From contig NC_087109.1 of NCBI RefSeq assembly GCF_963855985.1, positions 8,762,001-8,826,000 of the forward strand: DNA of 64,000 nucleotides, given 5' to 3'. Position 1 is the first letter of the stretch. Every line of letters begins with the position of its first letter. The notes beneath the pieces are model-generated. The model saw nothing but the letters and a program-made list of their open reading frames with translations. It was not told the DNA's origin and searched no databases. Position numbers and translations under genes: made by a program. Shown here in pieces: positions 45,011-56,800 of the stretch. Source of the DNA: Ostrinia nubilalis (Eukaryota; Arthropoda; Insecta; Lepidoptera; Crambidae).

Positions 45011-46990
45011 CCCGCCCGCCGGAATTACAACGACGCGGTTTTTATTGCCAGGCTGACGGCGCGCGGTTGAAATTGGAGACTGTTTTGTTTATTGTATGAA
45101 ATGTTATTATTGATATGGAATTCGTTTAGGCATTGCAAGACCAAAATCTTATTACGTTTAACCGTTGGACTCTTAATAACCACACTGAGGAATTGAAGCA
45201 CACTGAAGAAAGCCTCTAACCTTAATGCAATGACTGAGGATTGAAAATCTGTTACGGTAAAGTATACAAGATCCTTATTTCAGAACGACACGCTCAAAAC
45301 TATATTCCATCGCGAGCATGGTTTGAGGCATCTGATTGGTTGAATTTCAGAAGACCAATCAAATGACAGAATCTATAACTGAGGTTGAGTTGAGTTTTAA
45401 GTGTTGTTTGTATTATGGATCTTTCTATGTTGCCAGTCGTAATTAATACCGATTTTGTCAAAATGATATTATATTACGTTCTTTGATTGTATTCTATAAG
45501 ATTTTGGTCTCAACATGTCACCAGTTTCAACCGAATTAGTCGAATTTGTTTCAAATTAATAATTATTAAATTCTGATAGCAGACAACAAATATTTTACTT
45601 TGACTATTAAAATTTATAGATTTGACCCACCATTTAGACTTGGTTCCAGGTCGATGTCGGGTGTCGGGTCTCAATTCTAGAGCAGGGTAAATATCAGCAA
45701 TGTGACAATCTTGCGTGTTGATAGTATTTTTTCTAAAAATATTGTTTTTATACAAATTAATGTTTTCAATGTTGTGATAATGTTATGCATATCTCTCATA
45801 AGTGTCACACAAATGCAGTGATGTTGACGAATGTGTTTTCAGAATTTGAATAAAAACCGCGAAGTTTGTAACCGTATATGTAACACGGTCTCGTGGGAAC
45901 TTTACAAAAATGAATATTTTTCAAATATTTGTTATTTTAAATTTATTTTTTGGCATTTATATTGTTCGGTTTATTTTGAAGTTACACGAGAACGTGTTTG
46001 CTGTGATTTTAAAGGACATCTCATTGCAATAGAAATCAAGTTTGAAATTGTGTCAGTTTGAAAGAAAATGTTTGATCGACATGAGATGTCCTTTAGAATA
46101 TTTTCCTTTGATTTCACTCTGATTGCGTTCCTCTTTCATTTTTTTAATATTATGTAAACGTTTGAAATTGTTTTTGTAAAATTAATTATTTTTACACTAT
46201 CCACTTGACGTTAGTTATATTGTTATTTGACTTTCAATCTTAAAATCTTGATGTAATTGTTGAACTTTGCATTACACTTTTATATGTGGTGGTAGATTAT
46301 GGGTAGATCAATTTCTTTTTTCAATTTGCCTTTTGCATTATTGTGAATTTAGATGTAATCGTGAAACTTATTTTTTCTTTTGTTGCGTATTTAACATTTA
46401 TATGATAGCTTAAAACTGCCTAAAATGTATTTAAACGGTTTTGTTTTTGCATCGTTACTGTTCTCGCACTCATCATCACAGTCGTAGGCGCATTCCTTCA
46501 CTACGCATAAATGTAACGTGTTTCAATATGTATGGTTTTTAATTTTGCCATTATAATGTTTCCGCATTAGATGGGTTTCGCAAAATGTTTGTAGCAAATC
46601 GCTTTTTCGAATATACATTTCTGAATGTACTTGTTTTTTCATTTCCTTACACCCTATATTTTAAGGTAACTACTAAACACTGTATAAGTATAAAACACCG
46701 TAAATATTAATGAGCCAAGCATTTATTAAACAAAAGTATGTTACAAACAAGAGCATAGTAATTCCGCATGGAAAAACAAAGAAATAACTAACCGAGAAAA
46801 CAAATCATGATTCAAAGATCATCAGTCTCTTTTGTTCCAATAACAATATTTAAAAATGCACTACATAATATACTTTATTATACACCACTACATTTTTATC
46901 ACCGGGAAAAAAAAATCTGGGTAATGAGTTATTGATACTGATCCTATTTATGCAAAAAAAAAAGTTAAATAAAGCAACTCAAAATTTCAT
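45011..46990 (+). terminator. ODC 3' UTR and polyadenylation region
   Basis: After the TGA at 45008, AT-rich sequence without further coding. AATAAA occurs at 45849-45854 and again near 46969. The first is a reasonable end of the transcript; which one is used cannot be told. No repeats stand out. Confidence 0.5.
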
Positions 46991-46999
46991 CCCAAAATT

Positions 47000-47491
47000 G
47001 GTAATATTTGGACACACGCGTCGCTAGCACTATTTACGCTCAACGCAAGGCCGCCCGTTACTATGGAGAGAGATGCGACGTTGCCGGCCCGACGCTTCCT
47101 AAAGGCGGCGGTGTACGTTTGTTGTGCGGCCATTATCACCCGCGAGCCACGAGCGAGAGGGCGGCGCGGGGCCGCGGCCCGCGCCTCCCTCTCGCTCTTC
47201 CGGCCGCCGGCCGCGGTCGGTCAGTTGCGCGCGCGCGAGCTCTTTATCGGTCGTGAAGTGTCTTGTTAACATTGTATCAATCAAGTCAATAGTGTCGTGC
47301 AATTATTACGTTGTCTTACCAATTCACCTCACGTGAATACGTGTTAATGATACGTGCATTATTATTCTTGGCCGGAGAAATTGTGTAGTGCAGTTTTGCG
47401 ACTGTACCGGGACAGCCACACTTCAGCACGATGCAGGGTGCTTATCAAAGCATTGAATTTTGCCGGTCCTAAGGCCGATCCTAAGCCCGGG
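47000..47491 (+). promoter_or_regulatory. GC-rich promoter-like block with first-exon donor
   Basis: A sharp GC- and CpG-rich island (about 47040-47250) contains an initiator-like GGTCAGTTGCG near 47218. Downstream, AT-rich exon-like sequence ends at a near-consensus donor (TAAGCCCGG then GTAAGTATG, about 47491). The only ATG close by (47430) opens a 13-codon frame ending before the donor, so the exon is probably noncoding. No plus-strand coding exon follows inside the window. It may start an unknown gene or lncRNA running antisense to exportin-2. Confidence 0.5.
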
Positions 47492-48533
47492 TAAGTATGA
47501 AGGGAAAGTTGAATTATTTTTATTATTTTACCTAAGCGCCTACTAAAACCACCATCTAAAACTGTTCGCACCACTCAGCTGTTATGGCGGATCTTAAATT
47601 CACGAACTACGAACGACGCGCGATCTCAATTGGAGTTACACAGTAGGTATTATTATTAACTAGTGTTAAAAACTCACAGAAATACAACGTGACGTATTAC
47701 GTAATTACTAAATTACTGTTTTCGTCCTTTGCCCTGCGTTCAATTACAATTCTAATTACCTACTTGAAATGTTGCAATAAAAATAGCCTAAGATAGGTAG
47801 CTAAGTAATACATTATTATTATTCTGTGATGATAACACTGAAAGCCGCTGTTTTGGCAGATCTTTGAATTACATATTTCTTTTAAAGTCGTAGTAGCCTC
47901 GTAACGACACATTGGTGTGTATTCGTAACGTATTCACAGTAGGTAGGTATTTCATTGTATTATTAACTTACAATTAGTGTTAACAGTCAGAATACCACGT
48001 AAAGAAGTACGTAAGTGTAATGAAACACTTATTAGAACTCAAAATTACTTGAAATGTTGCATTATAATGGTCTAAATTAGTAATAATAACACTGGAAGCG
48101 TGGTCAAGGCGTGAGCGAGACAGACAGATCAATGTGCGAGCGAGCGCGTACGACTACTCTACTGAATGAACGAGCAGCGGAGTGGCCCAGCTGTGACGCG
48201 TAAAATAGGGACTAAAGAAAATTTAATAAAAAAATTAACTTTATAAAAATTTAATTTTTTTTTTTTACTTTATAATTTTCACACATTTCTACATAACCTG
48301 TTAAAAATTTTCCGGTGATAAAAAAGTAGTAGTGTATAAATGCAAGTTAAAACTGCCAAGAGTTAAAGTGTAGCAAAATAGACAGTACATTTTTGCTACA
48401 GTTTCGAATTTATAACACTTATTAATTTTTTTGCAAAACATCAATCAACTACATACAAAAAAGAGTAATATTCTTGCAATAACATAAAATTGAGTTTTTC
48501 TTTCACAATCTATCATTTCATCTTCTACCAAAA

Positions 48534-49088
48534 CCACAGAATAATAATAAGTACTACCACAGAATAATAATAAGTAAAACGTACAGAAGTTTTACTTCGC
48601 GAAGGTATTTAAAAAAATGTATGCTCAATGTCATTAACAATATGGTGTAATTTAGCTTGTCTCAAGAGTCAAGCAAGTTTGTCAGAAGTTTTGTTGACAA
48701 ACGTCAGTGATCGGTACTGCGCCGAAGCTATAGGGCTGACTTCGGTAAAATGATGTGACGTGAGGTGCCAATCTGCAGAAAATGGCGGAGGAAATACCTA
48801 CATGATTTAGCATGAATTATCATGAATAATATTAACTACTTATTTACCTCTCAGTGTCTTGAGGCAACTTAAAAAAGTACATTCTGTGTTTTTATTATTA
48901 TTTAGGCAGTTAAATACTGCACAGTATTTAGTACACCATTTTCTTTATTTTTTTCCATCATACACAAGAATACGCGTGCGTGAGTCAATGTTCGCTCGTA
49001 TGTGAGGCCTTGTCGAATAGTACTCTTGTAGGGGGCAATCGTGCGTGTTTTGTTTTCGATGTAAACTCGCGGAGATGAACAGGCCTGC
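48534..49088. repeat. R530 dispersed repeat, copy 3
   Basis: Same orientation as copy 1, with the first 23 bases (CCACAGAATAATAATAAGTA…) doubled at its left end. It lies downstream of the exportin-2 stop. Confidence 0.8.
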
Positions 49089-49235
49089 CAAAACATCAAT
49101 AAGAGAATGACGCTCAGCGTCAGAAAATCCTACCACAAACAGAAATGCCCATATCATCTCATCTTATCTTATTTTAGGGCCGCGCATGGGCGCAGTGCAC
49201 GTCGACCCATTGGGATCTTTTGTGCTTCCCTATAC

Positions 49236-49905
49236 CTTTATCCCCCCTCATCCACAAAGATCCTATCCATATAGTGGATCAAGTGCTTGGGTGAGAAGGA
49301 CGTATATTCTTCTGGTGTCGGATAAGCCGACCCCAGGAGACCCATTCTAGTTCTGGCTAGCGCGTCACATTCGCAGAGTAGGTGTTTCATGGACTCCGCA
49401 TGTTCTCCACATGCTCGACAGCTGTCATCCGTAGTTAGGCCCATTTTGTGGAGCATGTGGTTTGTAGTGTAGTGTCCTGTTAGCGCACCCGTGATCACTC
49501 GGGCTTGCCTTCTGTTTCCATTGAGTATGAGCTTTTCCCATGATCTTGTGTTTCCAACTAGGAATAGTTTGGAGTGGCTCATGCCGTTGGAGCTTTCCCA
49601 TTCAGCTCTGTGCTTCCTGGATGTATATTGCCTCATGGCCATGTGTACAGTGCTTATAGATAAGGGCACTATCGGCTCTGGCCCAATAGGTGCCGCCTCT
49701 GACCCTTGTCTCGCTAGACTGTCGGCTCTCTCATTGCCTTCGATTCCAGTATGTCCAGGTACCCACATGAGGGTCACCCTGTTGTGCCTTCCAAGTTTAT
49801 TCAGTGCCAAGATTGCCTCCAAAACGAGTCTGGATCCAACCCTCACTGAGGCAATGGCTTTGAGTGCTGCCTGACTGTCACTTAATATGTAAATGTCACG
49901 CTTTT
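49236..49905 (-). pseudogene. Non-LTR retrotransposon RNase H C-terminus
   Basis: The minus-strand frame opens with IYILSDSQAALKAIAS, then VTLMWVPGHTGIEGNERADS, carrying the conserved His and the final Asp of RNase H, and ends with the zinc knuckle CRACGEHAESMKHLLCEC and a stop near 49238. About 202 codons from the first Met are uninterrupted. This is the end of a Jockey/R1/I-like LINE ORF2, related to but distinct from the copy at 17823-19193. 5'-truncated just before the first Asp. Confidence 0.85.
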
Positions 49906-50365
49906 GCCCATATCATAGTATCACATTTAATTCCTTCAAAATTTTATATAATCTTCAATACAAGAGTCACTTTAAGATATTTATGTATCTCTAAGAAATT
50001 ACAGTCTATACTTATTTCTTACATACATCATATCATTCATATTTACATAGTAGGCATTTGCCATTGTTACATCATATTCATATAAACAAATCATTTAAAT
50101 CTAAGTTAAACATGGAAGATATATCAATAGCTTACATAGACATTCATAAATCTTAAATGCATACATCAATTTCATACATCATTCAAAATAAAGGTGACGT
50201 CTCACATGCTACATACATACTCGGACAACTAGTATAGTCACAACATGAAATAATAAGATTACCTTCCAAGTAATATTAATGTGAATAACGTCATTGACGA
50301 GTGAAAACCTCGGAAGTACCGAAAACAAAATTTTTCAGGAGACAAAAACCGTCCCCTGAATATTT

Positions 50366-50371
50366 TTATTA
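50366..50371 (-). terminator. Possible exportin-2 polyadenylation signal
   Basis: TTTATT on the plus strand, i.e. AATAAA on the minus strand, about 475 bases beyond the exportin-2 stop. Other AT-rich signals are weaker. Confidence 0.4.
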
Positions 50372-50575
50372 GTTTTTCATTGAACGCGATAGGTGGCACT
50401 AATCATCCCATTCGAATATAGGTGAGCTCAAAACGTGCGTTAAGAGGTTTTCTTAATTAATACATTAAAGAGTTTTTGGTAAAAACGACTTATGAGGTAG
50501 GTTTTCTTAATTATTAATAATAGTAAAAACGAAACGAGGTTTAGACTCGTCAACGACGATATTAATCATACCACT

Positions 50576-50725
50576 AAAGCCCGGTTTGTGAGCACGTAGA
50601 ATTTTGTCCAATGACCTCAAGCTACCCATCCTTATCGCTCGCGCGTAATTATATTGTTGTAGTGAGTGACAATAACCTAGCTTGGGTCATTGGACAAAAT
50701 TCTACGTGCTCGCAGACCAGACTAT
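50576..50725. mobile_element. P210 MITE, centrally deleted, near exportin-2 3' end
   Basis: CTAAAGCCCGGTTTGTGAGC at the left, …TGCTCGCAGACCAGACTATAG at the right, with most of the centre lost. It falls between the exportin-2 stop and a possible polyadenylation signal at 50366, so it may be in the 3' UTR. Confidence 0.8.
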
Positions 50726-50845
50726 AGAACAGTTAATAACATCAATGTCTAATTTTAACCCACTTCACATCACATCACTTCACTTCACTTGCAACGCCTC
50801 CCACACCTAATTGAGTCCGGTGTAGACGGAGACGTTTTGGTGGGC

Positions 50846-53800
50846 TCAGCAGATGTGAACGCTGTACAGTGCTAAGTAAGCGTGCAGGGCCTGGCGGTGC
50901 GGCTCCTCTAGGGCTGCCACCAGCGGCGGCAGGACGCCGGGAGCGGACTGCGACATAGCACCCAGGCTCTCCGCTAGGTAGCGTTTGGGGTCTTCGATGC
51001 CTGCGAATACAAAAACGGAGTAAGATTTTGTAAATATTTGATTAAGAATTTGTAATTTTCGTTTCAATACAGTTTTTTAGAGAATAAAGACTGCCAATTC
51101 CTGTGCATGCATAGGGTTGATCTAGTTAGAGCAAAATACCAGATTCACGCCTGTCTTTAGTGAAAAATTTGTTGCAAATCTTGAATGCTGTCAAGTGAAT
51201 AAATAATAAAGGTTTCTGATTTAAAAAATCTTAATGTTTTTTTAACTTAAACAAGAGACAAATAAGTTTAAAATATGGTAACAACAAAAATACACAATTC
51301 ATATTGTAATAAAATAATCTTAGGACTAAAACAGAGCGAGAAGGTTCCGAATATGGGGGCAATGATTTTGCACTTGAATATAAGGTAATAAAGTGCCTGG
51401 TAGCTGGGTGCAAAAACAAGGCAATAAAGTTCAAAATACGTTACCAGCGAGAGGATCGTTAGCGACGCCGCGTGCGCAAGTCAACTGTGCGTAGTGCGCC
51501 TGGTAGCCGGGCGTGTCGTCAACCTCGATGAAGTGGTCGTCGGGCAGCGAGGACTCGTCCGTCGGCAGCTCGAATAGCGAGATCAGCGCCTGGTGGACAA
51601 ACGGACATTTATTTAACTCATCATCAACAGCCCTTTGATGATTTATGGATCTGAAACGTGGTCGCTTACTATGGGCCTCATAAGAAGGCTCAAGGTCACC
51701 CAAAGGGCGATGGAGCGGGCCATGCTTGGAGTTTCCCTGCGTGATCGAATCAGAAATGAGGAGATCCGCAGGAGAACCAAAGTGACCGACATAGCTCGCA
51801 GAATTGCTAAAACCAAGTGGCAGTGGGCGGGGCACATAGCTCGTAGAGACGATGGCCGTTGGGGCAGGAAAGTTCTCGAGTGGCGACCACGGGCTGGAAG
51901 ACGTAGCGTGGGCAGGCCTCCTACTAGGTGGACCGACGATCTCGTAAAGGTCGCGGGAAGAGCCTGGATGCGGGCAGCGCAGGACCGTGCATTGTGGAAA
52001 ACCTTGGAGGAGGCCTTTGTCCAGCAGTGGACGTCATTTGGCTGAAACGAACAACAGCCCTTTAAGACACTGCTGGACTATGAGCCTCCTCCACTATAGT
52101 GGAGGGTATTGCCATAATCCCCACGCTTGGCAGGCAGGTTGGAGATCGAAGTTTAAAAGATTGATGTTTTTTTAGAGAGCGCTGCTGCCCGTTCTCTGTT
52201 TGATGTGTAGTCCCTAAGTCGCCTCCTACGACACCCGCGGGAAGAGTGACAAATGTATTCTACTCTGCCGTCACCACACGGCGTCTTATTTAACTCATAA
52301 TATAGAAATAGGGGATGGGTTAACATTATCTGGGGGCAGAAACGTTCTCGAGTTTCGACCACAGACGAGAAGACGTAGGTATAAGCACTAAATAATAATC
52401 CAAGTCTCTTGCATGAGGTGAGACCAGTACTTCAAAGGCAATTGTTACGCTGTCTCGTGTCTAGTTGGAAGTGCCATGCATAAACCCCGGTTTCCAACAA
52501 GGCGGAGTGGAACAGAGCGGAGAAATGTCGGGCCATCAAATTTTTCTATGGGATTTGACAGGAAAGGAGCTGTTGAAATAATGAAATCTGGTTATTCCAA
52601 ACACTTCTCTGCTCCTTAGTAGAAACTGGGCCCAAGTCGTAGTCAATTCTGAAGTGCGCGGAGGAGGCCAGCAACGTGTCCTTGTCTATCCAACTGACCG
52701 GCACGAGCCGCGGCCAGTACTGTCCTTGTCTATCCAACTGACCTGCATGAGCCGCGGCCAGTACTGTCCTTGTCTATCCAACTGACCTTCACGAGCCGCG
52801 GCCAGTACTGTCCTTGTCTATCCAACTGACCTGCACGAGCCGCGGCCAGTACTGTCCTTGTCTATCCAACTGACCTGCACGAGCCGCGGCCAGTACTGTC
52901 CTTGTCTATCCAACTGACCTGCACGAGCCGCGGCCAGTACTGTCCTTGTCTGTCCAACTGACCTGCACGAGCCGCGGCCAGTACTGTCCTTGTCTATCCA
53001 ACTGACCTGCATGAGCCGCGGACAGTACTGCACCAGCGCGCCGCTCACTTCTGCAGGGCTAGTACAAGCTGATGGCCGTTGAGACAAAAGTTCTCGAGTG
53101 GCAACCATGGACCAGAAGACGTAGTATACACTCTCTCACTATTTCGAGAAGGTCCAATGACAGTTTAACGTTCCCCCGGGACAAACTTGACCTTCATTGG
53201 TTGGGTTTTAATGGCGGTCAAGCCGTAGATCTTGGCTACACAGGAGTTGCAGTGGTGGGAACGAGAGGTGGGAATAGTCCCTTATTTCGAGAAGGTCAAT
53301 TAAGAGAAGTATTTCGAGAAACAACTGGATGCGAGCAACGCAGGACTGATTGTTGTGGAAATCCTTAGGGACGTTTTTGAGCGATAGACGTCTTTTGGTT
53401 GATACGCAAAAGTATGTCAATTGATTAGTGTCCCTTACTCTATTCGTGCAATATATCAAACGGCAGCAGCTTGAACTTGCCTTTTTTGGGTTGGACCTGC
53501 CTTTTATCAGCTTGAACTTGCCTTTTTTGGGTTGGGCCTGCCTTTTATCAGCTTGAACATGCCTTTTTTGGATTAGACCTGCCTTTTATTAGCTTGAACT
53601 TGCCTTTTGTCCGCTATAACTTGCCTTTTGTCCGCTATAACTTGCCTTTTATAAGCTTGAAGTTGCCTTTTATTAGCTTGAACTTGCCTCTTTTGGGTTG
53701 GACTTTCCTTTTATCTGCTTGAACTTGTCTTTTGTCCGCTTGAATTAGCCTTTTTTTGCTGAACTTGCCTTATTCGCTTGAACTTGCTTTATCCGCTTGA

Positions 53801-56800
53801 ACTTGCGTTTTTAGCTTGAACCTGCCTTTTTAGCTTGTCCTTGTCTATCCAACTGACCTGCATGAGTCGCGGCCAGTACTGCACCAGCGCGCCTCGCGTG
53901 AAGTGCGCGGAGGTAGCCAGCAGCTTGACGCAGCCGACGGCCGCTGCCTTACGCTCTAAGGCGCCGCTGACTTTCTGCAGGTCGGGTAGTAGGACCCGCT
54001 CCACGTACATCGCGAACATACTGCAAGTAAAAGACAATGCCGGAAATTGGCGTCTTTTTTTTTTCGCGCGGCCATCGACCAAACATTGTTTTTTGATTAC
54101 AAAATAGTGTAATAAACCAAACTTACTATGACATGTATACCTCTAAACTCAGTCGAACTGAGTTACGAGCATCAGAAGTTTGATGATTTTCATACTAGAT
54201 TTGCTGTTTGCGCGCAAGTTTTGTAAGAAATTGCAACAAAATAATGACATTGTATGTGTAAAAACAAACAATACCATCCATTAAAGGCTCCAGACATCAG
54301 TATGCAGCATAATCAGCGCAATAAAAAAATAGCGCAATATTTTGTTACAATTTCTTACAAAACTTGCGCGCAAAAAGCAAATCTAGTATGAAAATCATTA
54401 AACTTCTAATGCTCGTAACTCAGTTCAGACTGAGTTTAGAGGTATACATGCCATAGTAAGTTTGGTTTATTACACTATTTTGTAATCAAAAAACAAAGTT
54501 TGGTCGATGGCCGCGCGAAAAAAAAAAGACGCCACCTTCCATACAAAATCTGGCATTGCCATTTACATTATACACTCGGCATCAAATAAATCGCACCACC
54601 CGCAACAAGCACTTTTCAAACGTATGCATATTGCATCCCCACTTTCCACTAACATTGGTACCATATGAAAGCCTAGTTCTAAACTTCATCTCATTAAAGG
54701 AAAGGCTTTTACCCCAAAAATGTGTTTTTGAAAGGATCCAGAGTCTCTTCTTAGAGCGACTACGCTTGAGCCAACTTTTATGGCTATAAAACTGTTAAAT
54801 CGGGATTAATCGATATAAGATAAGCCGTGTGGTGACGGCAGAGTAGAATACATTTGTCACCAACCCCTACTCTTCCCGCGGGTGTCGTAAGAGGCGACTT
54901 AGGGACTACACATCAAACAGAGAATGGGCAGCAGCGCTCTCTGAAAAACATCAATCTTTTAAACTGCGATCTCCAACCCGCCTGCCTAGCGTGGAGATTA
55001 TGGCAAAACCCTCCACTATAGTGGAGGAGGCTCATAGTCCAGCAGTGGACTGTAAAGGGCTGTTGATGATTGATGATAATCGATATCCATCTGTTAAAAA
55101 AGACACGTAAGATCATTGTTTGGTTTTATAACCACAAAAATTGGTCCAATTGGTCCCAGAGGTGAACCCCAAGTGAGGCCTTTTTTCAAGTCACTTTTAA
55201 ACTTTAATGTCTATCCAAATTTCAATTTTAAACTTTAATGTCTATCCAAAACTCACTTGTTCTGCACGGAATTGACCAGGTCAATAAGGTTGTCAGCTCC
55301 AAAGTGCGCGGCATAGAAACCTAGGAAAGCGATGAGTCCGCGCACGTATTTGGTGGTCTTTGACGACGCCAGCCGCTGGAAAAGCAGCGTCATGATTTGC
55401 TTGGAATACTGCTGCATCACCGACCTGGAATAACACATTGCTTTGTCAATGTTGGAAACAAACAAATAAAAACGATATTCTTGTGTTTTGTTCTTGTCTG
55501 TGGATAATAATCAAGATATTAAAAGCTTAAATTACTAAAAAAAAATCAATCAACCTGGACCTTATAATAGGATACAGTTTGCAAGCTACGAGCTTTGCGT
55601 GAGTGATCACCAAAAGTAATAAAATAAAAACTTATTAAAATATCGCAAAAGTGGCCACCAGGGGCTGGAAGACGTAGCGTGGGTAGGCCTCTTACTAGGT
55701 GGACCGACGATCTGGTAAAGGTCGTGGGAAGAGCATGGATGCGGGCAGCGCAGGACCGTTCATTGTGGAAAACTTTGGGGGAGGCCTTTGTCCAGCAGTG
55801 GACGTCATATAGCTGAAACTAAATACAAATAAATGAATGGCATACTTCGCAATAGCAAAGAGACAGTTTAATGAAAAATACTCACTCTCCGAACTTAAAC
55901 AGCATCGTTTGAACCAGATAGAAGCCCTCGTGGTCGTTCGTTTTGGACGCGATCAGTTTTTGGAATACGCCCAGCATTGCGTTCTGGAACAAAATTACTA
56001 AGTTATAGCAGAAGATATGAATTAGAAGCAACATACACTGTTACTTGTTAAAAAGTATATCGCAAGTGCGTTGGCCTTATTGGTGGCAAATTATAATTAT
56101 TTGGGACCTGTATAAGAGCCCTGAAAAAGGCCTACATACTAGTCTAGTAATTAACTCTGTTAGTGTCTGATGTATGGGATGGGCACGGGAGGGGTGATAT
56201 TGACATATTACGTGACAGAGCACACAAATCTGAAAACTCGCTGACATCTAGATACGCGGTATGGCATGGGGCAGCAAGGTTCTGGAGTGGAGGCCGCGTA
56301 AACGTAGCGTGGGACGTCCACCCACAAGGTGGATCGACGACATCATAAAGGTAGCAGGAGGGTGCTGGACGCAGGTCGCTACCAACCGTATAACATGGAA
56401 AGCATTGGGGGAAGCCTATGTTCAGCAGTGGACGTCCTATGGCTGAAATGATGATGATGATGAGTCCTGAGGGTGACAACTCCAAGGTGATTGACTGACT
56501 GACTGATTGACTGATAGTGATCTATCAACGCACAGCCCAAACTACTGGACGGATCGGGCTGAAATTTGGCATGCAGGTAGATGTTATGACGTAGGCATCC
56601 GCTAAGAAAGGATTTTACGAAACTCCACATCTAAGGGGGTAAAACGGGATCCACGCGTACGAAGTCGCAGGCGGCCGCTAGAAGTCTAGAAACAACTAAA
56701 GCCTGGTCCATGAGCACGTAGAATCCCGTCCAATGACCCCAAGCTACCCATCCTTATCGCTCGCGCGTAATTATATTGCTGTCGCGACTGTGCGACGCGC

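Noticed and set aside
51431..51835. 134-codon minus ORF
   Set aside because: A chimera: its C-terminal part is the exportin-2 exon 51445-51589, the rest is the antisense of a LINE 3' end.
52818..53108. 96-codon ORF with repeated VSWIDKDSTGRGSCRS
   Set aside because: It is the translation of the 44-bp donor minisatellite. The repeat contains intron sequence, so it is not a repeat protein.
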